Of a DNA stretch of 64,000 nt, positions 1 to 7,411 are shown piece by piece. Source of the stretch: Fibrobacterota bacterium. Its GTDB lineage: Bacteria > Fibrobacterota > Fibrobacteria > UBA11236. Numbering within the stretch: the first letter of the stretch is position 1; each line of letters opens with the position of its first letter. The notes below the pieces were generated by a model that saw nothing but the letters and a program-made list of their open reading frames with translations, was not told the origin of the DNA and did not search any database. The DNA lies in NCBI GenBank assembly GCA_019509785.1, contig JAEKLQ010000028.1:1-64000 (forward strand), given 5' to 3'. A program made the position numbers and the translations under genes.

Positions 1-102
1 CGTAAACAAAAATCCCCCACCAAAGCGCCGAAACCGGCGAATAAAGGCATTAAAAAGCTCAGAAATGGAAAAGACTTTATGCAGCAATGGAAAGGGTCCT
101 GA
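1..102 (+). CDS. Possible 3' end of a gene cut by the window edge
   Basis: Frame 1 is open from the first base to a TGA at 100-102 and encodes 33 residues rich in Lys, Pro and Gln, ending ..QQWKGS. The composition resembles a basic C-terminal tail, but the stretch is short and AT-richer than its surroundings, so an open frame here could be chance. No function can be assigned. The next gene on the same strand starts 46 bases later. Confidence 0.3.
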   Translation, partial: RKQKSPTKAPKPANKGIKKLRNGKDFMQQWKGS

Positions 103-148
103 AGTTATAGGGATCTGAATCGACGCATCGATACTAGGGGGATTGAGT

Positions 149-1639
149 ATGCACTTACGGACGGTATTGGGATTGGCCCTATCCATGGGGCTGGCGGTCA
201 ACGCGCAACAGGTCAACGTTCATGGCAAAGTGACGGATGGCACCGGGAAGGCGGTGACGGGCGCGACGGTTACGCTGGCTCGCCTGAAGCATAGCGCGAC
301 GACCGGGGCCGACGGCTCCTATACATTGAATTTCACCGTGGACGCCATTCGGCAACTATCCGATGCGCAATCCCGCGATATCGTAATGGAAAAAGGGGTG
401 CTCCAGCTTTCCATGGCCGTTCCCGCTCCCGTTAAGATCGAGATCTTCAACGCGAAGGGAAATCTTCTGAAAAGGGAAGCGGTGGAGAAAGCCTCCGCGG
501 GGATTTACCGGATGGACCTCGTCGGGAAGCTTCCCGGGGAAAACCTGTTGATCGTCAAGGCTTCCGTGGGACGGGAATCGCGGACGTTCAAATATTTCCC
601 GATGGACAATGTCGTCGGGCAAATGAAAATCTCGCTGGAGAATACGTCTTCGGCCGGCGCCCGGCTCACGAAGGTCGCGGCCACCGTCGATACCCTCAAG
701 GTTTCCGCCACGGGCTTCGCCGCCAAATCGGTAGAAGTCGCCTCCTACGATGCGACGATGGACGTGACCCTGCAGGCCTCCACCGACATCTGGGGTGGCC
801 TCAAGAACGCCCCGATCAAAAGCCTCGGGTGCGGGAAGGATCTGGGAACCATCATTCCCAAATCCGGGACATACACTATTTCCAGTGCTGGAGGCCGGGG
901 AACCTACATCATCAGTCTCCCGACTAGTTACAACAAAGACACACCCTACCAATTGGTTTTCGGTAATCACTGCATGGGCGGTTCCGCCGCAAGAGTCGCG
1001 GCAACCGATAATGGGGATGATCTGAGCGGATATTATTCTATCAAAACCCTGGCGGACAAGGACAATATCCCAGGCATCTATGTTGCTCTCCAGGGAAATA
1101 GCGACGGTACCTGGAATCTACCCAATGACTCGAAATTCTGGCTGGGTGTACTGACTTTGGTGGAAACCAATTTGTGTGTTGATACCACACGTGTCTTCGT
1201 CACTGGTTTCAGCTTCGGCGCCATGTTCTCGTATGTGCTTTCCATGGAATATCCGGAAAAAATCCGGGCCGTGGCCACCTATGCTCCGGCCAACTATAAT
1301 ATGACTCAGGCAACCAACAGGCATATTCCGATTGCCTATTACCAGACAACCGGTACCACCGATGGTACGTGCCCATGGATCCATAGTGACGCGTCGCAAC
1401 AAGGCGGGAAATATTGCCTCTTGCAGCATATGCAAGACAATGGGTGCACCTCCACGGCTGCGGATATCAAGCTTGCAACCGGTAGCACTCATGTCGTCAA
1501 CGAGTTCACGGGATGCAAAACAGGGTATCCGGTGAAATTCAGTTCATTTGTCGGCGGACACCAGGCCGTATATACGGATCAGGGGACGACTGGAAACTTT
1601 ATCGAAAAAGAAGCCTGGCAGTTTTTCAAGCAATTCTGA
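149..1639 (+). CDS. Secreted alpha/beta-hydrolase, PHB-depolymerase/feruloyl-esterase type
   Basis: Predicted exported ester hydrolase of 496 residues. A signal peptide (about residues 1-20, ending VNAQ) precedes a carboxypeptidase-regulatory-like beta domain (about 22-65). A second beta region resembling the FlgD-like modules of Fibrobacter/Bacteroidota secreted proteins follows, then a catalytic domain from about residue 225. The domain shows the oxyanion-type NHCMGG segment, a nucleophile elbow GFSFGA (Ser about 355) and a likely catalytic His in GGHQAV (about 471). This pattern fits the LpqC/PHB-depolymerase/feruloyl esterase family; the substrate cannot be told from sequence, and plant-cell-wall acetyl or feruloyl esters or polyesters are possible. 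ATG 149 is preferred over the in-frame TTG at 143 because a GGGGGA Shine-Dalgarno ends 7 bases before it. Confidence 0.75.
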   Translation: MHLRTVLGLALSMGLAVNAQQVNVHGKVTDGTGKAVTGATVTLARLKHSATTGADGSYTLNFTVDAIRQLSDAQSRDIVMEKGVLQLSMAVPAPVKIEIFNAKGNLLKREAVEKASAGIYRMDLVGKLPGENLLIVKASVGRESRTFKYFPMDNVVGQMKISLENTSSAGARLTKVAATVDTLKVSATGFAAKSVEVASYDATMDVTLQASTDIWGGLKNAPIKSLGCGKDLGTIIPKSGTYTISSAGGRGTYIISLPTSYNKDTPYQLVFGNHCMGGSAARVAATDNGDDLSGYYSIKTLADKDNIPGIYVALQGNSDGTWNLPNDSKFWLGVLTLVETNLCVDTTRVFVTGFSFGAMFSYVLSMEYPEKIRAVATYAPANYNMTQATNRHIPIAYYQTTGTTDGTCPWIHSDASQQGGKYCLLQHMQDNGCTSTAADIKLATGSTHVVNEFTGCKTGYPVKFSSFVGGHQAVYTDQGTTGNFIEKEAWQFFKQF

Positions 1640-1646
1640 ACGGTTC

Positions 1647-1666
1647 GGCCGTCATGGGTGACGGCC
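1647..1666. terminator. Perfect hairpin after the esterase gene
   Basis: An 8-bp perfect inverted repeat (GGCCGTCA / TGACGGCC, tetraloop TGGG) lies 8 bases after the esterase stop. It has no following T-run, so intrinsic termination would be weak. Confidence 0.4.
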
Positions 1667-1715
1667 ATACCCCGTCTTAATCCCGCGCTCTGCGGAGTGC
1701 TTTGGGTTTGGTTCC

Positions 1716-1743
1716 GACGGCTTCCGGTTTACCGGAAGCCGTC
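1716..1743. terminator. 12-bp hairpin between convergent genes
   Basis: A perfect 12-bp stem (GACGGCTTCCGG / CCGGAAGCCGTC) with a TTTA loop sits 4 bases from the 3' end of the minus-strand lactonase gene and 77 bases from the end of the plus-strand esterase gene. The position suggests a shared bidirectional terminator. The U-tract is poor on both strands. Confidence 0.5.
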
Positions 1744-1746
1744 TTG

Positions 1747-2628
1747 CTATCCGGCGAAATCCGGCGTCGGCAATCCCCGCACGCCGGGTTTGCAGGCGAA
1801 CAAGCTTCCCGCGAGAGGTTGCTTGCGGATATCCGCTTCGCTCATGCCGTAGCGGGCCGTGGTGATGAAAAGCGTATCCAATCCCGCGCCCGCGAAGGTG
1901 CAGGAGGTTACGTTGGGAACCGGCAGTAAAAGGGTCTGTAGGCGTTCTCCCTTGGGGGAAAAGCGCGTCACGCGGCCGCCGCCGAAATGGCAGACCCACA
2001 GGCAATCTTCGGAGTCCACGGTGATGCCGTCCGGGCCGCCCTCGTCGGCGCCTAGTTTCACGAACTCGCGCTTGTTGCGGATTTCGCCGTCGCCGTCGAG
2101 GTCGAAGGCGTAGACCAAGCCCTTCATGGTCTCGTTGTGGTAGAAGGTCTTCTTGTCGACGCTGAAGGCCGGACCGTTGCTGCAGATGTATCCGCTCTCG
2201 ATATTCTGGACGGATAAATCCACGTTAAGGCGATAGAGGCTCCCGGTCGCGTCCCGCCAATTCGCTTCGTCCACGGTGCCGGTCCAGAAGCGGCCCAAGG
2301 CATCCGCCTTGCCGTCATTGAAACGATTGCCCGGTATGTCGGTTTCGAATTCCGCGATGACGCGCGGGGCCACGATATCCGACGAGAAATCGAAAAAGGC
2401 GATGGCATGCCGCGTCGTTCCTACGAAACCCCCGCGTCGGCGCGGGGCCAGGCTGGTCACCTCGGTTGCGAAGGACCAGGTTTTCCGGGCCTTGTCCGCA
2501 AGTCCATATCGGTGGACCTTCTTGCCCACCAGGTCGACCCAGTAGAGGGAATTCTCCCGCTCCACCCACACGGATCCCTCGCCGAGGATGGCCGGTTCTT
2601 CCCAAACGCATTCCGGAGTAATCGACAT
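1747..2628 (-). CDS. SMP-30/gluconolactonase family sugar lactonase
   Basis: Predicted sugar-lactone hydrolase of the SMP-30/LRE/regucalcin beta-propeller family, 293 residues, cytoplasmic. Typical features are the early ILGEGSVW segment containing the metal-ligand Glu, the NRFNDGKADALGRFWTGT motif, the YICSNGPAFS segment (metal-binding Asn) and GGPDGITVDSEDCLW (metal-ligand Asp). ATG 2628 is chosen over the in-frame ATG at 2649 because AAAGGAGCGGGC directly precedes it. It is the last gene of a four-gene minus-strand cluster, 33 bases after the dehydrogenase, and probably opens the aldonolactone made by a sugar dehydrogenase encoded elsewhere. The specific sugar is not determinable. Confidence 0.85.
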   Translation of the reverse strand: MSITPECVWEEPAILGEGSVWVERENSLYWVDLVGKKVHRYGLADKARKTWSFATEVTSLAPRRRGGFVGTTRHAIAFFDFSSDIVAPRVIAEFETDIPGNRFNDGKADALGRFWTGTVDEANWRDATGSLYRLNVDLSVQNIESGYICSNGPAFSVDKKTFYHNETMKGLVYAFDLDGDGEIRNKREFVKLGADEGGPDGITVDSEDCLWVCHFGGGRVTRFSPKGERLQTLLLPVPNVTSCTFAGAGLDTLFITTARYGMSEADIRKQPLAGSLFACKPGVRGLPTPDFAG

Positions 2629-2660
2629 GCCCGCTCCTTTCGGATTCATTCAGCGACGGT

Positions 2661-3626
2661 TCACGCCCGCGATTTCACGCCCGCGCATTCGCAACGAAGC
2701 GTTTGGCCCGTCAACCCGCGCTCCACGTCCTCGGCCGCGAAGCGCTGGAGCCTCACGATGCTGGCCGCGCTGTAGTAAGCGATATGCGGGGTGAGCAAGG
2801 CGTTGCGGCAAGTCCGCAAAGGATGGTCCGCTTCCAAGGGCTCGCGTTCGAACACGTCGATGCCGGCATGGCCGATGGTGCCGGCGTCAAGGGCCTGGGC
2901 CAAGGCTCGGGTATCGATCAGGCCGCCTCGCGAGGTGTTGATGAGGATGGCGTTCTTTTTCATGGCCCGTAAGCGCTCGTCATTGACCAGATGACGGGTT
3001 TCCGGGTTGAAAGGCAAGTGCAGGGACAGGATGTCGGCGCGCGCGAACAGGTCGTCCAGCGAAAGCTTTTCCGCGCCTATGGCCTCCAAGGCGTCCGCGG
3101 GGACGTACGGGTCGTAGGCGCCGAGCTTGAAACCGAAGGCGCGCATGCGCTCCAACGTGGCCCGGCCGATGCGCCCCGCTCCGGCCACGGCGAAGAAAAG
3201 ATCCTTGCAAGAGAGCACCGGCTTCGGAGCGACGGAGGGCCATTCCCCCCGGCGGATGGCGGCGTCGAAAAAGGGAAGTTGCCGCAAGAGCGACAGGGAG
3301 AGGGCGGCGGCGTGATCGGCTACTTCGTCGATGCCGTAATCGGGCACGTTGCAGACGGGTATTCCCCGGACCTTGGCGGCCGCCAAGTCGATATTGTCCA
3401 GGCCGATGCCGTAGCGCACGATCACCTTGCATTTCGGGAGGCTCGCCAGCACCGCGTCCGTGATGGGGACGTATTGCACGAACAGGGCATCCGCGTCCCC
3501 CGCCGCGGCGATCACTTCGACAGGCGTCTTGCATTGGAGAATGGTGAGCGGCCAGCCGTTGCGGTCGCACATGGCCCGCTCCTCGGCGAAGGACTCGAAA
3601 TTGCAGTCGGTGACAACGACCTTCAT
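2661..3626 (-). CDS. D-isomer-specific 2-hydroxyacid dehydrogenase
   Basis: NAD(P)-dependent reductase/dehydrogenase of the phosphoglycerate dehydrogenase/CtBP superfamily, 321 residues. The Rossmann nucleotide-binding motif appears as GAGRIG in the middle of the chain. The catalytic triad is visible as Arg in NTSRGG, Glu in DVFEREP and His in LTPHIAYYS. The N-terminal catalytic domain carries the family segment VRYGIGLDNID. Start ATG overlaps the stop of the upstream aldehyde dehydrogenase (ATGA), so the two are translationally coupled. In this sugar-acid operon it could act as a glyoxylate/hydroxypyruvate or aldonate-type reductase; substrate is inferred only from context. Confidence 0.85.
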   Translation of the reverse strand: MKVVVTDCNFESFAEERAMCDRNGWPLTILQCKTPVEVIAAAGDADALFVQYVPITDAVLASLPKCKVIVRYGIGLDNIDLAAAKVRGIPVCNVPDYGIDEVADHAAALSLSLLRQLPFFDAAIRRGEWPSVAPKPVLSCKDLFFAVAGAGRIGRATLERMRAFGFKLGAYDPYVPADALEAIGAEKLSLDDLFARADILSLHLPFNPETRHLVNDERLRAMKKNAILINTSRGGLIDTRALAQALDAGTIGHAGIDVFEREPLEADHPLRTCRNALLTPHIAYYSAASIVRLQRFAAEDVERGLTGQTLRCECAGVKSRA

Positions 3627-5221
3627 GCCGTCTTCACGGGCTCGCGGGTCAGCTTGCCATTCACCTTGCGGAAAATCCCGTGGGGATTTTCGTCGCGAAG
3701 GGCCTCCGGAAGCAGCGCGTTGGGAACGCCTTGATACGCCACCGGCCGGGCGAAGCGCAGGATGGCATCCTCTCCCACGCTGGTGAAAAAAGCCAGGGAC
3801 GCGGCGGGATATGGGCCGCCATGCTGCATGGAGGGGCAGACTTCAACGCCGGTGGGATAGCCGTTGACGATGACGCGCCCGGCCTTCTGCTCCAGGATCT
3901 CCAGGAGTTCGGCGACCTGGGCCCGATCATCCCCGTCGGCTTGGATGGTGGCGGTGAGATTTCCCGCGAGATTGCGGGCCACTTCCCGCATTTGCCCGGC
4001 ATCGTCGCAAACCACGAGCAGGACGGCGGGCCCGAAGATCTCCTCCGAGAGCTTGCGATTAGACAGGAAGGTTTTCGCGGGGGTCCGCAACACGACATTG
4101 GGCGGCGTCAGAACGCTTACCTCGGGGTCATCCACGAGGGTAAGGACATCCACCCCGGAATGTTGCCCTGCCTCGCCCACGGCTTCCGCGAAAGCCTTGC
4201 CGATGCGGGAATGCAATAGCACGCCGCGCGGCTTTTCCGCGAACTTCTCCCGCAGCCCATTCTCGAACGCAGCGAACGTCGCATTCTTTACGGCCACCAC
4301 CACGCCCGGCGAGGTGCAGAATTGGCCCGTACCCAGGGTCGCCGAGGCGCTTAAGCCGGAAGCGATGGACTCGGCACGGGACTTGAGCGCCCCCGCGCAG
4401 ACGAAGACCGGATTGATGCTGCCCATCTCCGTGAACACGGGAATGGGGACTTCGCGCGCGGCGGCGAGGTCCATGAAGGTGCGCCCGCCTTTGAGGGACC
4501 CCGTAAAGCCCACGGCCTGGGTGAAAGGATGCTTCACCAGGGCGGCGCCCAGTTCGTGGCCGTTGCCTAGCAAAAGGGAAAACACGCCCCGGGGCATACC
4601 GCGGGAGCGGATGGCCTTGTCGACGGCCTGGGCGAAGAGTTCGTTGGTGGCCGGGTGGAAGGAATGCCCTTTCACGACGACCGGGTTGCCGGCGGCCAGC
4701 GCCGAAGCCGTATCGCCGCCCATGGCGCCGAATGCGAAAGGGAAGTTGGACGCGCCGAACACCGCGACGGGGCCGATGGGTCGGAGCATGCGGCGGATAT
4801 CGGGCTTGGGAGCCGGTTGGCGATCGGGCTGGGCGGTATCGATGCTGGCCCCCACCCATTGCCCATCCTCGGCCAATCGTGCGAAGGCGCGGATCTGGCC
4901 GCAGGTGCGGGCGCGCTCGCCGGTCAGGCGCGGTATGCCGAGGCCGGTTTCCCGGTCCGAGGTTTCCAGCAACCCTTCGCCCAGCCTCTCGATTTCATCC
5001 GCGATGGCGCTCAAGAAACCCGCGATGGCCTTTCCGCCGAGGAGCCGATACTCCCCATAGGCTTCGCGGGCCGCGGCCAAGGCCTGCTCCGCTTCCGCCG
5101 CCCCGCTGCTGGCGTAAGTGGCCACGGTTTCGCCCGTGCGCGGGTTCAGGGACGAGAAGCTTTTCCCGTCCGGAGAAACCCATTCCCCGGCGATGTACGA
5201 TTTTTGGTTCAGGGGGATCAT
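3623..5221 (-). CDS. Alpha-ketoglutarate semialdehyde dehydrogenase (2,5-dioxovalerate dehydrogenase)
   Basis: NAD(P)+-dependent aldehyde dehydrogenase, 532 residues, the length of the KGSADH subgroup. Motifs include IGPVAVFGASNFPFAF (substrate/cofactor pocket typical of this subgroup), FTEMGSINP (general base Glu about 264) and GTGQFCTSPG (nucleophile Cys about 302). The expected reaction is 2-oxoglutarate semialdehyde to 2-oxoglutarate, the last step of Weimberg-type pentose and of hexarate oxidation. Pairing with an FAH-family dehydratase directly upstream (12-base gap) supports a pentonate route. No pentose dehydrogenase or pentonate dehydratase gene is present in the window, so the pathway is incomplete here. 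Confidence 0.88.
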   Translation of the reverse strand: MIPLNQKSYIAGEWVSPDGKSFSSLNPRTGETVATYASSGAAEAEQALAAAREAYGEYRLLGGKAIAGFLSAIADEIERLGEGLLETSDRETGLGIPRLTGERARTCGQIRAFARLAEDGQWVGASIDTAQPDRQPAPKPDIRRMLRPIGPVAVFGASNFPFAFGAMGGDTASALAAGNPVVVKGHSFHPATNELFAQAVDKAIRSRGMPRGVFSLLLGNGHELGAALVKHPFTQAVGFTGSLKGGRTFMDLAAAREVPIPVFTEMGSINPVFVCAGALKSRAESIASGLSASATLGTGQFCTSPGVVVAVKNATFAAFENGLREKFAEKPRGVLLHSRIGKAFAEAVGEAGQHSGVDVLTLVDDPEVSVLTPPNVVLRTPAKTFLSNRKLSEEIFGPAVLLVVCDDAGQMREVARNLAGNLTATIQADGDDRAQVAELLEILEQKAGRVIVNGYPTGVEVCPSMQHGGPYPAASLAFFTSVGEDAILRFARPVAYQGVPNALLPEALRDENPHGIFRKVNGKLTREPVKTA

Positions 5222-5233
5222 TCCGGATTCTCC

Positions 5234-6439
5234 TCAGGCTTTCAGCAATCCGCGGCGGTGCAGGTTTTTCATGAGCGCGGAAATCCCGAACTCCCAAGGC
5301 GGCGCCAAATGGCAATGGGTCACCCGGTTTTCCAGGGTGCCCAACTTCTCCGCATGGATGCGCACCACGTCGCCCAACTTATGGGTGAAGCCTTTGCCAT
5401 GCCCGTCGCGATCCTGGGTCGGAGCGAACAGCGTGCCGGTGAACAAGGCGATGCCGTCGGGATACTGATGGTTTTCGCCCAGGGTTTGCGCCACCAAGTC
5501 CAGGAGATCGCGGCTAATCTTCCGCATTTGGCTGGCTTCCTCCAAGCGGAATCCGTCCGGCCCTTCGATGGTCAACCCCACATCCTGACGACGCACATCG
5601 TCCAGGGAAAAGGTCGCGTCGAACAACCGGATGAACGGGCCGATGGCGCAAGAAGCGTTGTTGTCCTTGGCCTTGCCCAACAGCAGGGCGCTACGGCCCT
5701 CGATGTCGCGCAGATTCACGTCGTTGCCCAAGGTCGCCCCGGCCACCCGGCCTTTCGCGTCCACCAGCAACACGGTTTCGGGCTCGGGATTGTTCCATGA
5801 GGAGACGGCCAGGATGCCGATCTCCGCTCCCGGCCCCACGGCGGAGAGCGGCTGCGCCTTGGTAAACACCTCGGCATAAGGCCCGATGCCCACCTCGAGG
5901 TATTGCGACCACATTCCTTGGCTCTTGAGCGCCTGCTTCAATTCCTCCGCTTGCGGTGAGCCCGGCTTCACCCCGGAAAGATCCGCGCCGATGCGGGCCT
6001 GGATGGCCGCGCGGATGCGATCGGCCTCGCGGGCATCGCCGGAAGCGCGTTCTTCGATCACCCGTTCCAGCAGGCTGGCCGCGAAGGTGACGCCGCAGGC
6101 CTTGACCGCCTGGAGATCCACGGGCGCGAGAAAATACGGGAGGGTCGCATCGCGCCCGGTCGCTTTGGAAGCGGCCATGGTGTTGGCCATGATTTCCCCG
6201 AAGCGCCCGATGCTGCGCAATCCGGAAAGGCCGGCGTCTGCTTTGGAAAATCCCCGGTTCAGGAGTTCCGCGCAGGTGGGCGCGAGAGGGGAAAGATCGA
6301 GGACGCCCTGTTCGGTCAAAAGCACCGGTACGGGTCCGCCGATATCCGAGCCGGAAGCGGGGAGCCAGGCCCGGCCGATCAAGGTGCCGGCGAAGCCGTC
6401 TTTGGGGAGGTAGGAGATCGCGTTTCCGGTGGGGGACAT
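5234..6439 (-). CDS. Fumarylacetoacetate hydrolase family protein, XylX-like 2-keto-3-deoxypentonate dehydratase candidate
   Basis: FAH-fold protein of 401 residues. The C-terminal half carries FAH-type metal-site segments (EVGIGPYAEVFTK, GNDVNLRDIEGRSALLLGKAKD and FTGTLFAP). The length and the long N-terminal part match the XylX type of FAH protein that dehydrates 2-keto-3-deoxy-D-xylonate to 2-oxoglutarate semialdehyde in Caulobacter-type Weimberg pathways. The next gene encodes the enzyme for that product, which fits. It is the promoter-proximal gene of the operon. Alternative: another 2-keto-3-deoxy acid dehydratase or acylpyruvase activity. Confidence 0.78.
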   Translation of the reverse strand: MSPTGNAISYLPKDGFAGTLIGRAWLPASGSDIGGPVPVLLTEQGVLDLSPLAPTCAELLNRGFSKADAGLSGLRSIGRFGEIMANTMAASKATGRDATLPYFLAPVDLQAVKACGVTFAASLLERVIEERASGDAREADRIRAAIQARIGADLSGVKPGSPQAEELKQALKSQGMWSQYLEVGIGPYAEVFTKAQPLSAVGPGAEIGILAVSSWNNPEPETVLLVDAKGRVAGATLGNDVNLRDIEGRSALLLGKAKDNNASCAIGPFIRLFDATFSLDDVRRQDVGLTIEGPDGFRLEEASQMRKISRDLLDLVAQTLGENHQYPDGIALFTGTLFAPTQDRDGHGKGFTHKLGDVVRIHAEKLGTLENRVTHCHLAPPWEFGISALMKNLHRRGLLKA

Positions 6440-6505
6440 GGGTCTGCTCCAGGACTAGGAGGATAAAGATACTTCCGGATTATTACTTTCGCCCCGGGCG
6501 GGCTC

Positions 6506-6517
6506 CCTTCGCGAAGG
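6506..6517. promoter_or_regulatory. 12-bp palindrome upstream of the sugar-acid operon
   Basis: CCTTCGCGAAGG is a perfect palindrome 67 bases upstream of the dehydratase start, flanked by two copies of GCTCCCTT (6503-6510 and 6531-6538). A palindrome with a central CG is the style of LacI/GntR-type operators of sugar operons, but no regulator gene of these families is present. The rest of 6440-6713 holds no other feature I can support. Confidence 0.3.
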
Positions 6518-6713
6518 CATGCTCCCTTAGAAACCGTGTCCGCGGAACTACGAGGGAAATGCCGCCAGGTATACCCTGCTCATTGGCTTCGGATGGCTTG
6601 CTTTGAGGCAATCCAGCATCTTTCACCCGTTTACCGAAGTTCCCGGCGTACGAAAAGATCGTACGATTTTTTGCGCCGCCGCCTTATGGATCGCTCAGGG
6701 ATCGGCTACCATT

Positions 6714-7403
6714 ATGCCAATGGAAGCAGCTGCCGTTTCGGTCTTCGCCTATGCGGACTACCGCGTTTTCCTGAAGGATTATTACGAACGGGCCCGGCGG
6801 ATCGACAGGAGGTTTTCCCACCGGTATATATCCTCCAAAATGGGATTCGCGTCGGCCAGTTGGTTCAACGATTTGCTGAAAGGCCGGACCAACCTGGCTG
6901 GCACCCACTTGGTCAAGCTGGCCGGCCTGCTCAAGCTGAAGGATACGGAAGCGGATTACCTGGAAACCCTGATCCAATACAACCAGGCGAATTCAAAAAA
7001 AAAAAAAAACCGTTACTACAAGAAGCTGAACCCCGCTCTGAAAACCTCTCAGGCAAAGGAAGCCATTAGCCTCCTGGAAAAGCTCGGGTTCATCCGCAAA
7101 GATGCTCAAGGCGCCTTCCGTCCCGCGTCCGCCATGCTCAAGAAGGATGCGTCCTTCAAATCCTTATACGCAGCGAATTACCTCAAGGCCAATATGGAAT
7201 TGGGAATGCAGGCCCTGGAAGGATTCCAGAAAGAGGAACGGCATATCTCTGCCATAACGCTTTCCTTTTCCAAACCGGGATTTGACAAGGCTATTTCTGA
7301 AATCGAATCCTTACGGAAGAGGCTGATGGTCTTGATGAAAGAGGATACGCGACCGGATAAGGTTTTCCAATTCAACGTGCAATTTTTTCCGGTAACCAAC
7401 TGA
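6714..7403 (+). CDS. TIGR02147 family protein, internally shortened, with an A14 tract
   Basis: Member of the TIGR02147/DUF4423 family expanded in Fibrobacter, 229 residues. The N-terminal HTH-like part (AYADYRVFLKDYYERA.., FSHRYISSKMGF, GRTNLAG) and the C-terminal part (EAISLLEKLGFIRKD, ISAITLSFSKPGF, FQFNVQFFPVTN) are clear. The family middle segment (aromatic EYYSxWYHSAIRE type, roughly 45-50 residues) is absent, and RYYKKL runs straight into NPALK. The usual length is about 270-290 residues. A run of 14 A (6995-7008) encodes the Lys stretch just before the missing segment. ATG 6714 or 6720 is the start because homology begins there; upstream in-frame codons look non-coding. The lipoprotein gene follows 8 bases later, so the two are likely cotranscribed. 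Confidence 0.8.
   Translation: MPMEAAAVSVFAYADYRVFLKDYYERARRIDRRFSHRYISSKMGFASASWFNDLLKGRTNLAGTHLVKLAGLLKLKDTEADYLETLIQYNQANSKKKKNRYYKKLNPALKTSQAKEAISLLEKLGFIRKDAQGAFRPASAMLKKDASFKSLYAANYLKANMELGMQALEGFQKEERHISAITLSFSKPGFDKAISEIESLRKRLMVLMKEDTRPDKVFQFNVQFFPVTN
6995..7008. repeat. A14 homopolymer inside the TIGR02147 gene
   Basis: Fourteen consecutive A residues in an otherwise GC-rich coding region. The tract encodes SKKKKN. Runs of this length are prone to replication slippage and to transcriptional slippage, either of which would shift the reading frame in the middle of the gene. Confidence 0.95.
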
Positions 7404-7411
7404 GGAATACC

